Below, one piece after another: positions 33,931 to 41,287 of a stretch of 63,785 bases of DNA. Each line of letters starts with the position of its first letter. The stretch's first letter is position 1. The position numbers and the translations under genes are program-made. Location: assembly GCA_016928865.1 (NCBI GenBank), contig JAFGJX010000106.1:1-63785 (forward strand), read 5' to 3'. Origin of the DNA: Spirochaetota bacterium. Lineage in GTDB: Bacteria > Spirochaetota > UBA4802 > UBA5550. The notes under the pieces are model-generated. The model saw only the letters and a program-made list of their open reading frames with translations, searched no databases and had not been told where the DNA came from.

Positions 33931-34554
33931 CTATATCAATCTCACCACCGCTTCATAAATAAATTTGCCGGCGAATACCATGAGAAGCACGCCGCTGACC
34001 GCAAATACCCATTTCTGAAATTTTTTCCCGAAAAACCGACCGCCCTTGAATGAAAGAGTGGACATGAACCAGCTCCAGCCAAGGTCGCAGAACCAATGCA
34101 TAATCATGAAAATGACCAGCCCCGCCGTACCAAAGCCGGCCGCCTGCATAACCATACTCGCTCCGACTGTAGCCCACCAGATAAGAAAATAGGGATTGGC
34201 TGCCGTAAGAAACATCCCCGCATAGAGGGGGGAATGCTGTCCCCGCGAACCGACATCGATGCTTCCTTTTATACTTCTGAACATTCCTGCAGCCATGAAG
34301 AAGAGGAGCAATCCGCCAGCCAGGCCGATGGATTCCCTGACATGAGGAAGGCTGAACAGGTAGCCGAATCCGAAAAAAATCGCGGTCATGAGCGGAAACT
34401 CCACAATGGCGTGTCCCACCGCTATAAGAGCTCCCGCATGGGGAGACTCGCTCCCTTTTCCCACGGTCATGGCCAGGAGGGGACCCGGCGCCATTACCCC
34501 GGAAAGGGAAATGAGCATAGCTGTCAGCAAAAATTGGAGATAGGACGTGTCCAT
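33931..34554 (-). CDS. LysE/RhtB family amino-acid exporter
   Basis: A 207-residue inner-membrane protein with six hydrophobic segments. The N-terminal SLSGVMAPGPLLAMTVGKG (about 17-35) is the family motif. LTAANPYFLIWWATVGAS near the middle is also typical of LysE/RhtB proteins, which export amino acids by proton exchange. Substrate cannot be predicted. It lies on the same strand as, and upstream of, the 7TM-AraC regulator, with a 238-bp gap that holds no credible gene. Confidence 0.9.
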   Translation of the reverse strand: MDTSYLQFLLTAMLISLSGVMAPGPLLAMTVGKGSESPHAGALIAVGHAIVEFPLMTAIFFGFGYLFSLPHVRESIGLAGGLLLFFMAAGMFRSIKGSIDVGSRGQHSPLYAGMFLTAANPYFLIWWATVGASMVMQAAGFGTAGLVIFMIMHWFCDLGWSWFMSTLSFKGGRFFGKKFQKWVFAVSGVLLMVFAGKFIYEAVVRLI

Positions 34555-34699
34555 AACAATGCAGTACCGTTTAATGCGCCATTAGAGGCAGCGGGAGAAT
34601 TTTTGGGAAGAAATTTTTTTATTGCATGCACGCCCATGCTATGCAAGCCTGAGAACCGATTATGAATTCCATCTCAATTCAAGGCACCTTCTAAAAAGA

Positions 34700-35239
34700 A
34701 TGAAAAGAGCATCCTCCAAAACCGTGCCCATCAACTGGATTGATGATACCGAGCGATACATCCTCGTTCCCCGGATGGAGCGCAAACGCGTTGTTAAAAA
34801 ACTGAAGCGCCTCATACGGGTCAAGGGCGGCTGCTACTTCACCCAGGGCGTACCTCTCGGCCTGATAGATTTTATTTATCGCGCGGTGTTAAAACTTGGT
34901 CTTCGCGACCGGAAGCTCATTTTTTCCCGCGGTTCGGTAAAACTCAACAAAAGACCGACAAGCAACATCGTGGAGGTGCTGGAGTTGGACTGGGATCTTG
35001 GCACGTCGTTCATCATCCCAATGAAAAGACGCTACGACACGGAACATCATTTCATAATCGACGGCACGAAATACAGGCTGAGGCTCATGGAGATCATGAC
35101 ACTTTCAGCCTTGCTCAGGCTCAAGCACGCTGGCAAGTCAGAGCTATGGCGGTCGGCGATGGCAGCCTCGATCATCGCACGCGGGTGGGGGGAGATTGCC
35201 AGGAAAGAACCGCCGTCAGTATCCCGGTCAGACGGATAG
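34700..35239 (+). CDS. Hypothetical protein, basic, about 179 residues
   Basis: Not recognised. The ATG at 34700 (MKRASSKTVPINWIDDTERY) is preferred over the frame start at 34622. The N-terminal part is Lys/Arg-rich (RMERKRVVKKLKRLIRVKG). The centre mixes beta and loop sequence (NIVEVLELDWDLGTSFIIPM), and a helical C-terminus ends in a Pro/Ser tail. No signal peptide or membrane helix. It is isolated, divergent from the exporter and convergent with the hybrid kinase. Confidence 0.6.
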   Translation: MKRASSKTVPINWIDDTERYILVPRMERKRVVKKLKRLIRVKGGCYFTQGVPLGLIDFIYRAVLKLGLRDRKLIFSRGSVKLNKRPTSNIVEVLELDWDLGTSFIIPMKRRYDTEHHFIIDGTKYRLRLMEIMTLSALLRLKHAGKSELWRSAMAASIIARGWGEIARKEPPSVSRSDG

Positions 35240-35311
35240 CCGGGACCCGGTCAACAGGGGACGGCGAGCACTTCAGATATTCGCCGCCAGGCTCTCCTCT
35301 TCAACCCCATC

Positions 35312-38005
35312 TCACCCCAGTTCCCTGAGTATCGCTGCGAGCTCTTTCAGACGATACGGCTTCTGTACAAAGCCGGAGATATGGTGCCCCGTAAAGCGCT
35401 CAGAAATTTCATGTTCGCTGTAGCCGCTCGATATAACCACCCGCGCATCCGGCAGAATGCGCTTCAGCTCCAGAAATGTTTCCACCCCATTCATCTGCGG
35501 CATCGTCAGATCCAGGATTACGCATGAAATCGATCCTTTCTTTTCGGCAAACACTTCAACCGCCTCGCGCCCGTTTGACGCAGTCAGCACTGAAAAGCCC
35601 ATCTCCTCGAGCATGCGTTTTCCTACGGACAGAACCGCGTCCTCGTCATCCACCAGCAGCAGAGTGCCGCTCCCCCGCCACTCGCCCGGTCCGTCCGATC
35701 TGACGGCCGAGGAAGCGTGATCCATGCCGGACACGGGAAAGAACACCCTGAACGACGATCCCACCCCCTTTTCACTGGTGATCCGTATCGCTCCCCGGTG
35801 GCCACGGACAATACCGAGTACCGCGGCAAGTCCGAGACCCCGCCCGGTGAATTTTGTGGTGAAAAAAGGCTCAAAAATCCTCACCCTTGTTTCTTCATCC
35901 ATGCCGCCGCCCGTATCCCGCACCTCTAAAAAAACGTAATCTCCCTCGGGGAGGTTGTCATCCAGGTAGGTGGCGGCCAGTGTGTCTCGGGTGCAATAGG
36001 CGGTTCCCGCCGATATCATAATTGCGCCCATCTCATCACCGATAGCTTCCGAGGCATTCATGATGAGGTTCATTATTACCTGGCGCAGTTGGGCGGCATC
36101 TCCATAAATAGCGGGCAGATCATCGGGAAATTCAAAACGTATGGCGACCTTTTTCGATATGGACACCTCCATGAGATGAGCAATCTCACGCACTGATTCC
36201 CGCAGATCGATCGAGCTCAGCTCGAACCTGCCCTTCCCTGAATAGGCGAGCATCTGACGGCATAGCTCCGCGGCGGTGTATGCTCCCTGCAAGATATCCT
36301 TGATGTTCATCCAGACCGGCGAATCGGTAGCGAGCTTCATCAGGGCAAGATCGGCATTGCCGAGGATGCCGGTAAGGATGTTGTTGAAATCATGGGCGAT
36401 CCCGCCCGCAAGCACCCCCAGGCTTTCAAGCTTCTGCGTGTGCTGAAGCTGTGCTTCAAGCCGCCGCCGTTCTTCCTCCGACTTGCGCCGCGCGGTTATA
36501 TCCATCATGGTTCCGATAATACCCATTATCACGCCGTTTCCTTTCATGGGACGGCAGGATATCCGCAGATCGATCACGCCCCCCCTCTGGTGATCCAGGC
36601 TTAGATCATATAAGACATTTTCACCGGATATGATCTTTCTAAACACTGACTCCAGTAACGCAGCGTCATCCCCGGGGACAAAATCAGTGAAATGCCTTCC
36701 AATAACCTCTTCGGGTGCATACCCGACGACCTGATCGATCACGGGATTGACATAGGTGAAATTGCCGCGAAGATCCATCGTGAAAATGACTTCATTTATA
36801 TCTTCAACCAGTACCCGGTATTTTTCCTCGCTTTTAAGGAGCGCTTCCCGCGCCTGCCGGTGCTCGGCGATCTCCCGTTCGAGCATGTCCGTCCGTTGCT
36901 TGACCCTGTCCTCAAGCGTCTGGTTAAGGGCGCGTATTTCATCCTCTGTTTTTTTCTGGCTGGTGATATCATGAAGGACCACAAGACGCCCTATCAACAG
37001 ATTGCGGCTATTCATAAGAGGCGTAACGCACATGTCATAGGTGCCATGCGCGTCCATGGCGGTTCTGACCTCTGCATGCGATTTCTCTTCCGGATCTGCG
37101 GGCAGCTTGAGCTGCAGCCATGGTCTGAAAGACATGACCCTGCCGAAATCTTCACCCACGATATCAGATTCAATGGTTCCCAGGAGGGAGGACGCCGCGG
37201 GATTCAACTCTACAATCCTTCCGCGTGAATCCAATACAATGACCGGGTCCGCCATGTTCTTGACCAGCATGTCGCACGCCACCGGTACGATATCCAGAAG
37301 GCGGTATCTTAACATGGCCCATGCAACGGCCATTCCGGAGAACAGGAATGCGACAGGCGTCAGATCAAGGCCCGGGATCGGCGTGAGGCCGAGTATATAG
37401 AGCATATTGCCGACCCATGGCATGGCAACCCCGGCAAGCATCGCGGCCGACTGTGATCGATAGAAATCACGCGAACGCAATGCTGTCCGTATCATCATAT
37501 ATGTCGCAATGGCCAGCAGAAGATAACTATAGGCAAAGTAGATCCAGAAGATGATTCCATGCCGATACACGGGTATCGGTCCATTGCTGATCATGGAAGA
37601 AACAGCTGGGCCCGGAACTATGTCAGTCCAGAGGAGATTGTGCCAATCGTTTGTAATAGCTGCTACGATGGTGACAGCGGGCAGGACCGATAGCATTGCA
37701 ATCCGGGGGCGGGTAATCCATTTTGCAGCATGGCCGTATTCAATGACCACTATAAACCAGAGAAGAGGGACACTCGCTATCCCCAGGTACTGCAACTTGG
37801 CATAAAATATTTTATAAGTAAAATCCCCCACCACCGCTTCGAGAGAAGCCCCAAAGGCCCATATGAATATTCCAATCATGAGAAATCCAAAGGGGACACT
37901 CACTGAGGAAAGATTCCGGCGTTTAAAAGCATAGTAGGATAAAATCAAGGAACAGATCGCAGTCGTGAGCATTATCACGCTTATTAAAGGTATTGATAAA
38001 CTCAC
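35312..38005 (-). CDS. 7TM hybrid sensor histidine kinase with PAS domains and receiver
   Basis: An 897-residue protein starting at a GTG. Domains in order: an N-terminal 7TM module (about 1-230, histidine-kinase 7TM type); PAS 1 (about 235-350, LVKNMADPVIVLDSRGRIV); a coiled coil; PAS 2 (about 395-510, NGVIMGIIGTMMDIT end); then the H-box GGIAHDFNNILTGILGNAD with His near 541. The HATPase has N-box MNLIMNASEAIGDE, DTGGGMDEE and GRGLGLAAVLGIV. A C-terminal receiver has the phospho-acceptor Asp in CVILDLTMPQMNG (near 830). No cognate response regulator gene is adjacent. Output is probably by phosphorelay. Confidence 0.94.
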   Translation of the reverse strand: MSLSIPLISVIMLTTAICSLILSYYAFKRRNLSSVSVPFGFLMIGIFIWAFGASLEAVVGDFTYKIFYAKLQYLGIASVPLLWFIVVIEYGHAAKWITRPRIAMLSVLPAVTIVAAITNDWHNLLWTDIVPGPAVSSMISNGPIPVYRHGIIFWIYFAYSYLLLAIATYMMIRTALRSRDFYRSQSAAMLAGVAMPWVGNMLYILGLTPIPGLDLTPVAFLFSGMAVAWAMLRYRLLDIVPVACDMLVKNMADPVIVLDSRGRIVELNPAASSLLGTIESDIVGEDFGRVMSFRPWLQLKLPADPEEKSHAEVRTAMDAHGTYDMCVTPLMNSRNLLIGRLVVLHDITSQKKTEDEIRALNQTLEDRVKQRTDMLEREIAEHRQAREALLKSEEKYRVLVEDINEVIFTMDLRGNFTYVNPVIDQVVGYAPEEVIGRHFTDFVPGDDAALLESVFRKIISGENVLYDLSLDHQRGGVIDLRISCRPMKGNGVIMGIIGTMMDITARRKSEEERRRLEAQLQHTQKLESLGVLAGGIAHDFNNILTGILGNADLALMKLATDSPVWMNIKDILQGAYTAAELCRQMLAYSGKGRFELSSIDLRESVREIAHLMEVSISKKVAIRFEFPDDLPAIYGDAAQLRQVIMNLIMNASEAIGDEMGAIMISAGTAYCTRDTLAATYLDDNLPEGDYVFLEVRDTGGGMDEETRVRIFEPFFTTKFTGRGLGLAAVLGIVRGHRGAIRITSEKGVGSSFRVFFPVSGMDHASSAVRSDGPGEWRGSGTLLLVDDEDAVLSVGKRMLEEMGFSVLTASNGREAVEVFAEKKGSISCVILDLTMPQMNGVETFLELKRILPDARVVISSGYSEHEISERFTGHHISGFVQKPYRLKELAAILRELG

Positions 38006-38269
38006 AGGCGTTACAACCCTTGTTCAAGAATGATTAAATAGATATAGGTATGATTTTGGAGGCGACAAAAATCATTATCCACCATAATGTATAATGTATA
38101 CCTAAATAAAATTTTATGTCAATAATATAATATTCAGGCTTTTATACCCGGCATCTGATTCATCTCTGCCAGTATATAAATTTTATACAATTAAATTATA
38201 TTTGTTCAGATCATAGGGCATAATCTTTGTATTTGACTTTCCCCTAACAGGGCGTGGTATCAACTAGGA

Positions 38270-38346
38270 TAGATAGTTATCGGTTGAAAAAGGGGTCAGA
38301 GTAACCATTTCCCGATAGTTATCGGTACTAAAGTTACTCTGACCCC
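38270..38346. repeat. Nested inverted-repeat unit of the GGGGTCAGAGTAA family
   Basis: GGGGTCAGAGTAAC (38292-38305) and its exact complement GTTACTCTGACCCC (38333-38346) bound 55 bp. The perfect hairpin sequence CCGATAGTTATCGG (38312-38325) sits almost exactly at the centre. A further half copy GATAGTTATCGG precedes it (38272-38283). This is the most complete unit of the family in the window and looks like a miniature element with terminal inverted repeats. Confidence 0.85.
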
Positions 38347-38405
38347 ATTCATTTTCACAGAAAACCAATTCTTACCTCCTCATGTACATTAAAATTTCTA
38401 TTGAG

Positions 38406-38434
38406 TTGACAATCCGCTGAAAACAATCAATATT
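38406..38434 (+). promoter_or_regulatory. Possible sigma-70 promoter of the 38465 gene
   Basis: TTGACA (38406-38411) and AATATT (38429-38434) with a 17-bp spacer, about 30 bp upstream of an AAGGAAGAAC ribosome site and the ATG at 38465. The -10 box matches only four of six positions. Confidence 0.45.
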
Positions 38435-38464
38435 GAGTAAAATCCACAAGAAGGAAGAACCTAC

Positions 38465-39007
38465 ATGAAAAAAATCGAAATTACGTCGCGGAAGCTATTC
38501 TATGCCATGATCATAACAGGTGTCATATATTTTACATCACAGGCTGCAATAATCAATATTCTTCATCCAATTGGTACTGATGCCTTCATGAGGTTCCAGT
38601 TGACCTTCTCAGGAGAAAGCATGGCGGCGATATTAAACTCATGGGGAGAGGCGGGGATCGAGACTCTTTTCAAGCATTTTTACCTGGACTTCCTGCACCC
38701 GCTCTGGTACAGCGCATTCCTTTTTTTTAGCATGATCTACGTAAAAACAAAATTATCCGATTATAAACAATTCTCTTCCGTACCCAAATATGTATTTCTT
38801 CCTTTTATCGCAGCGTTCGCCGATCTCGCTGAAAACTTTATGGAGATCCAGCTCATCAGCACACGTTTCGATCTGAATAAAACCCTGGTCATGGCAACCG
38901 GAATCGTTTCCCTCATAAAATGGCTGCTCGTGCTTGTCTCCATAATCATAATTGTAGCCCTTCTTGTTAAGCTGGTGCTGAATATCGTGACGAAAAGCAG
39001 AACATGA
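38465..39007 (+). CDS. Four-TM membrane protein, unknown
   Basis: A 180-residue protein. Hydrophobic segments lie at about 11-31, 78-95 (SAFLFFSMIYV), 108-125 (VFLPFIAAFADLAENF) and 140-172, the last being very long (LIKWLLVLVSIIIIVALLVK). The loop after segment 1 is about 45 residues and probably faces outward. No catalytic motif. The gene is framed by AT-rich repeat-bearing gaps and has its own promoter. Function unknown. Confidence 0.72.
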   Translation: MKKIEITSRKLFYAMIITGVIYFTSQAAIINILHPIGTDAFMRFQLTFSGESMAAILNSWGEAGIETLFKHFYLDFLHPLWYSAFLFFSMIYVKTKLSDYKQFSSVPKYVFLPFIAAFADLAENFMEIQLISTRFDLNKTLVMATGIVSLIKWLLVLVSIIIIVALLVKLVLNIVTKSRT

Positions 39008-39132
39008 GCCAGAATTATTATTCAGCATCGCGAGAATCGCTATTCCCTTCATGGATTAATCGCCAATATGGTATACAATTAAACACTGATAACGTATACC
39101 CATTATACATGATTGGCAATACATTTTGACAG

Positions 39133-39145
39133 AGGGTCAGAGTAA
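39133..39145 (+). repeat. Single GGGTCAGAGTAA tag
   Basis: AGGGTCAGAGTAA matches the tag of the dispersed repeat family in 12 of 13 positions. No CCGATA hairpin lies next to it, so it is probably a decayed or solo end. Confidence 0.6.
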
Positions 39146-39374
39146 AACTAATATCCGAAGGGTACCATAACAGCTGATTTTTGAGGGATGATAAAAAAAG
39201 AGTGGCGGGCACATATGCCACAACTGCTCATACATACCCGCCTAATTCCCGCCATCTTGCTTCGTAAATGATATGCAACAATCCTTCAGATAATATAATC
39301 AGCCAATATCGCCTGACAATCTATTACCGTCTGGACGGTATGCATGAATATAATAAAACATATCTCTTGTTTAA

Positions 39375-39510
39375 TGTCTGGCATAAGTCTGATATACCTT
39401 TTTTTATCCCATGATTATTTTATACACGTCTGATTCCATTGAATCATGATTCGAAACAGCATATTACAGGCTAGTGTTTCTTTTTTGATATATCTGATTC
39501 ATGCCAGACA
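39375..39510. repeat. 136-bp inverted-repeat segment with central palindrome
   Basis: TGTCTGGCAT (39375-39384) and ATGCCAGACA (39501-39510) are exact complements. The similarity continues inward imperfectly (10 of the next 14 positions). GAATCATGATTC, a perfect palindrome, lies at 39441-39452 near the centre. It is AT-rich, has no ORF and ends about 85 bp upstream of the STAS-like gene. It could be a miniature mobile element or an operator region. Confidence 0.5.
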
Positions 39511-39596
39511 TGAGAATCTACTTTCTGTTATAATATAATATATGTCATTTGTGCATGATTTTATGTTCATAAATTAACTGAATCGGGAAAGACGAT

Positions 39597-39881
39597 ATGC
39601 TAGGAGGGCTGATGAAGAGGCGTTATATATGGAGATTCCCGGAAATAATCAATCTCTTTGAAGTTCCTGAATATCTGCAATTGCTCATGCGGATAAAAAA
39701 ACATAAAGAGATCGTTTTTGATATGACGGAAACCCTTGATATCAATTCGTCATTCATAGGCTTTTTAATTTACTCGAAGGAGCAGTTGAAAAAAAAGAGG
39801 ATACACTATGTTTTTCTGCTGTCTCCCAGTGTTGAGAAGATATTTTCCATGCTCGGAATGAACGAATACTTTTCCTGCTGA
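39597..39881 (+). CDS. Small STAS-like protein
   Basis: A 94-residue protein, possibly starting at the ATG 39612 that follows AGGAGG closely. The sequence IVFDMTETLDINSSFIGFLI has the STAS phosphosite layout (a beta strand ending in Asp, then Asn-Ser-Ser). LLSPSVEKIFSMLGMNEYF matches the C-terminal helix of SpoIIAA-like domains. It differs clearly from the STAS protein at 20343-20693. Partner kinase unknown. Its end faces the lipase gene across a strong hairpin. Confidence 0.7.
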   Translation: MLGGLMKRRYIWRFPEIINLFEVPEYLQLLMRIKKHKEIVFDMTETLDINSSFIGFLIYSKEQLKKKRIHYVFLLSPSVEKIFSMLGMNEYFSC

Positions 39882-39966
39882 ACACTAAAAAACGACTTTA
39901 GCCTTTCGAAGGCTGGCGAGAGCCATCACATAGGGTATTGGATCACGGGTCACATACAGGGGGAAC

Positions 39967-40007
39967 CCGACAACAAGGGAAACCGGATTGGTTTCCCTTG
40001 TTGTCGG
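39967..40007. terminator. Bidirectional hairpin between the STAS-like gene and the lipase
   Basis: Perfect 18-bp arms, 39967-39984 and 39990-40007, around GGATT. It lies between two convergent genes, 85 bp from one stop and 39 bp from the other. No long U-run follows on either side, but position and stability favour a shared terminator. Confidence 0.7.
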
Positions 40008-40046
40008 CGCCCCGTCAATTCCTGAACGCGGGATGGCGCTCCGGTT

Positions 40047-40985
40047 TTAATATCCCAGATTCTTCAACTCTGTCACAAGATTGACATAAAATGTCTTAGC
40101 TGACCACCCGGGGGTAAGCCCGAAGAAATGGTTGATCTCATTGAAGTGATTGACGCCGTCGGAGGTGCTGATCAACTCACCCCTGTACTTGCCCCACTTG
40201 GCACTTGCCACTGAAACGAGACAGTCATTTGGACCCGCATCCATTGCATTCATCAGCGCCCAGAGCGGCCCGACTATAACATCATCCGCATGATATATCG
40301 ATGTTCCCGTCACCAGACCGGCCCAGGACTGGCAATAGATCCCGGGAACGTCAGGCGTCATCGGATTGAAGACATTCTCGACAAAATCATGCGTCAGCTG
40401 GTACAGGAGCTTCATCCCGTCCTGATCCTCTTCGTTGTAATAGAAAACCGAAGCGAACGCGTTCACCGCAGCGGCGATATAGGGAGCGGCGGCAGGCCCG
40501 ATCACCCAGTCGTTTGCCGCGTACCAGAGCGCATCAGCCACTTCGGAGCCATGGTGGGTGCCGCTGATGCTGGTTATCGACGCGATATAGTTTTTAGCCG
40601 CGCCCTTCCCGGGGATGTTCAGGTTTGACGCCAGGTACCTGCAATCAAGCGGCCCCTGGGAATGACCTATTAAATTGACCTTCTTCCATGTCGGATTCAG
40701 CGCGAACAGTTCACCGAGCTCCTGGGCGACCTCGGCGGCTCGTTCCGGCACGCCATTAAAAGTGTCCTGATTGGTCACGTATACCGTCGCACCCTTGTCC
40801 TTCAGCCACTTGGGGATGCTCCACCAGTAATTTATTCCCAGCATGTTCTCGTCTTTAAAAAACGCCCCGTGCACGAGAACAACCGGATGTTTTGTTTTGC
40901 AGGGCGATGAACTGCCCAGCGCAAACAACGGCAAAGAACCAGCCATTACCGTAAGACCGATAACCAATGCGATAATCTTTTTCAT
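40047..40985 (-). CDS. Secreted triacylglycerol lipase, family I (foldase-dependent type)
   Basis: A 312-residue alpha/beta hydrolase with a signal peptide (about 1-23, IIALVIGLTVMAGSLPLFAL). The oxyanion strand is VVLVHGAF (35-42). The nucleophile elbow is GHSQG (107-111, Ser109). Asp254 in NDCLVS and His280 in NHFNEINHFFGL complete a triad that matches the NDGLV and NHLDEVNQVFGL regions of Pseudomonas/Burkholderia lipases. Those enzymes need a membrane foldase, and a foldase-like gene lies at 43089-44093. Two differences are seen: Gly after GHSQG is followed by Pro instead of a second Gly, and additional cysteines (29, 115) occur. CTGGAGGG precedes the ATG. Confidence 0.9.
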   Translation of the reverse strand: MKKIIALVIGLTVMAGSLPLFALGSSSPCKTKHPVVLVHGAFFKDENMLGINYWWSIPKWLKDKGATVYVTNQDTFNGVPERAAEVAQELGELFALNPTWKKVNLIGHSQGPLDCRYLASNLNIPGKGAAKNYIASITSISGTHHGSEVADALWYAANDWVIGPAAAPYIAAAVNAFASVFYYNEEDQDGMKLLYQLTHDFVENVFNPMTPDVPGIYCQSWAGLVTGTSIYHADDVIVGPLWALMNAMDAGPNDCLVSVASAKWGKYRGELISTSDGVNHFNEINHFFGLTPGWSAKTFYVNLVTELKNLGY

Positions 40986-41287
40986 GGGTCCCTCCAGAAA
41001 TGTGATATAAAAATATTTCTTGTCTGTTCGCGGATGGTTTTAACAAACCATCAAGATGGCATGTAATATATATCATATGGGAGCCGGCATTGTCTCGCCA
41101 GATGCAGGCAAATCAAAAAATGACAAAAGCTATCGGAAAGCGCGCGGTGAGCGGATAATGCCAGAATTTGAAATACCCAATAATGGCACTCAAGCGACTA
41201 TTCAATATGCGGGATCAGAGACTATAGTGCAGAATCGTTATTATTATCCGGGAAAAGACAGGTGTTTCACATATGGTGTTCCCGAAT
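40986..41287. other. 302-bp gap upstream of the lipase
   Basis: It contains the lipase ribosome site, the dyads at 41033-41052 and AT-rich promoter-like sequence. A plus-strand frame (41056-41337) crosses it but has no family support and runs into the end of the regulator gene, so it is not called. Confidence 0.55.
41033..41052. promoter_or_regulatory. Dyad upstream of the lipase, possible operator
   Basis: GATGGTTT (41033-41040) and AAACCATC (41045-41052) are exact complements around TAAC. An overlapping CCATC-AA-GATGG dyad follows (41048-41059). They sit 48-74 bp upstream of the lipase start. This may be a binding site for the neighbouring AraC-type regulator or a leader hairpin. Confidence 0.4.

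Larger units (their letters stand above)
38006..38464. other. 459-bp AT-rich gap with a nested palindromic repeat
   Basis: No gene. The left part carries the divergent start region of the hybrid kinase, with repeated TAATGTATAATGTATA sequence near 38090. The repeat 38270-38346 and a promoter at 38406-38434 for the following gene occupy the right part. Confidence 0.65.
39008..39596. other. 589-bp AT-rich gap
   Basis: No gene is supportable. It contains one repeat tag (39133-39145), a TACCGTC-TG-GACGGTA hairpin (39335-39350) of similar geometry to the CCGATA family, and a 136-bp inverted-repeat segment (39375-39510). Confidence 0.6.

Noticed and set aside
39018..39221. 67-codon minus-strand frame in the AT-rich gap
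   Set aside because: Covers a repeat tag, has no ribosome site and no recognisable domain.
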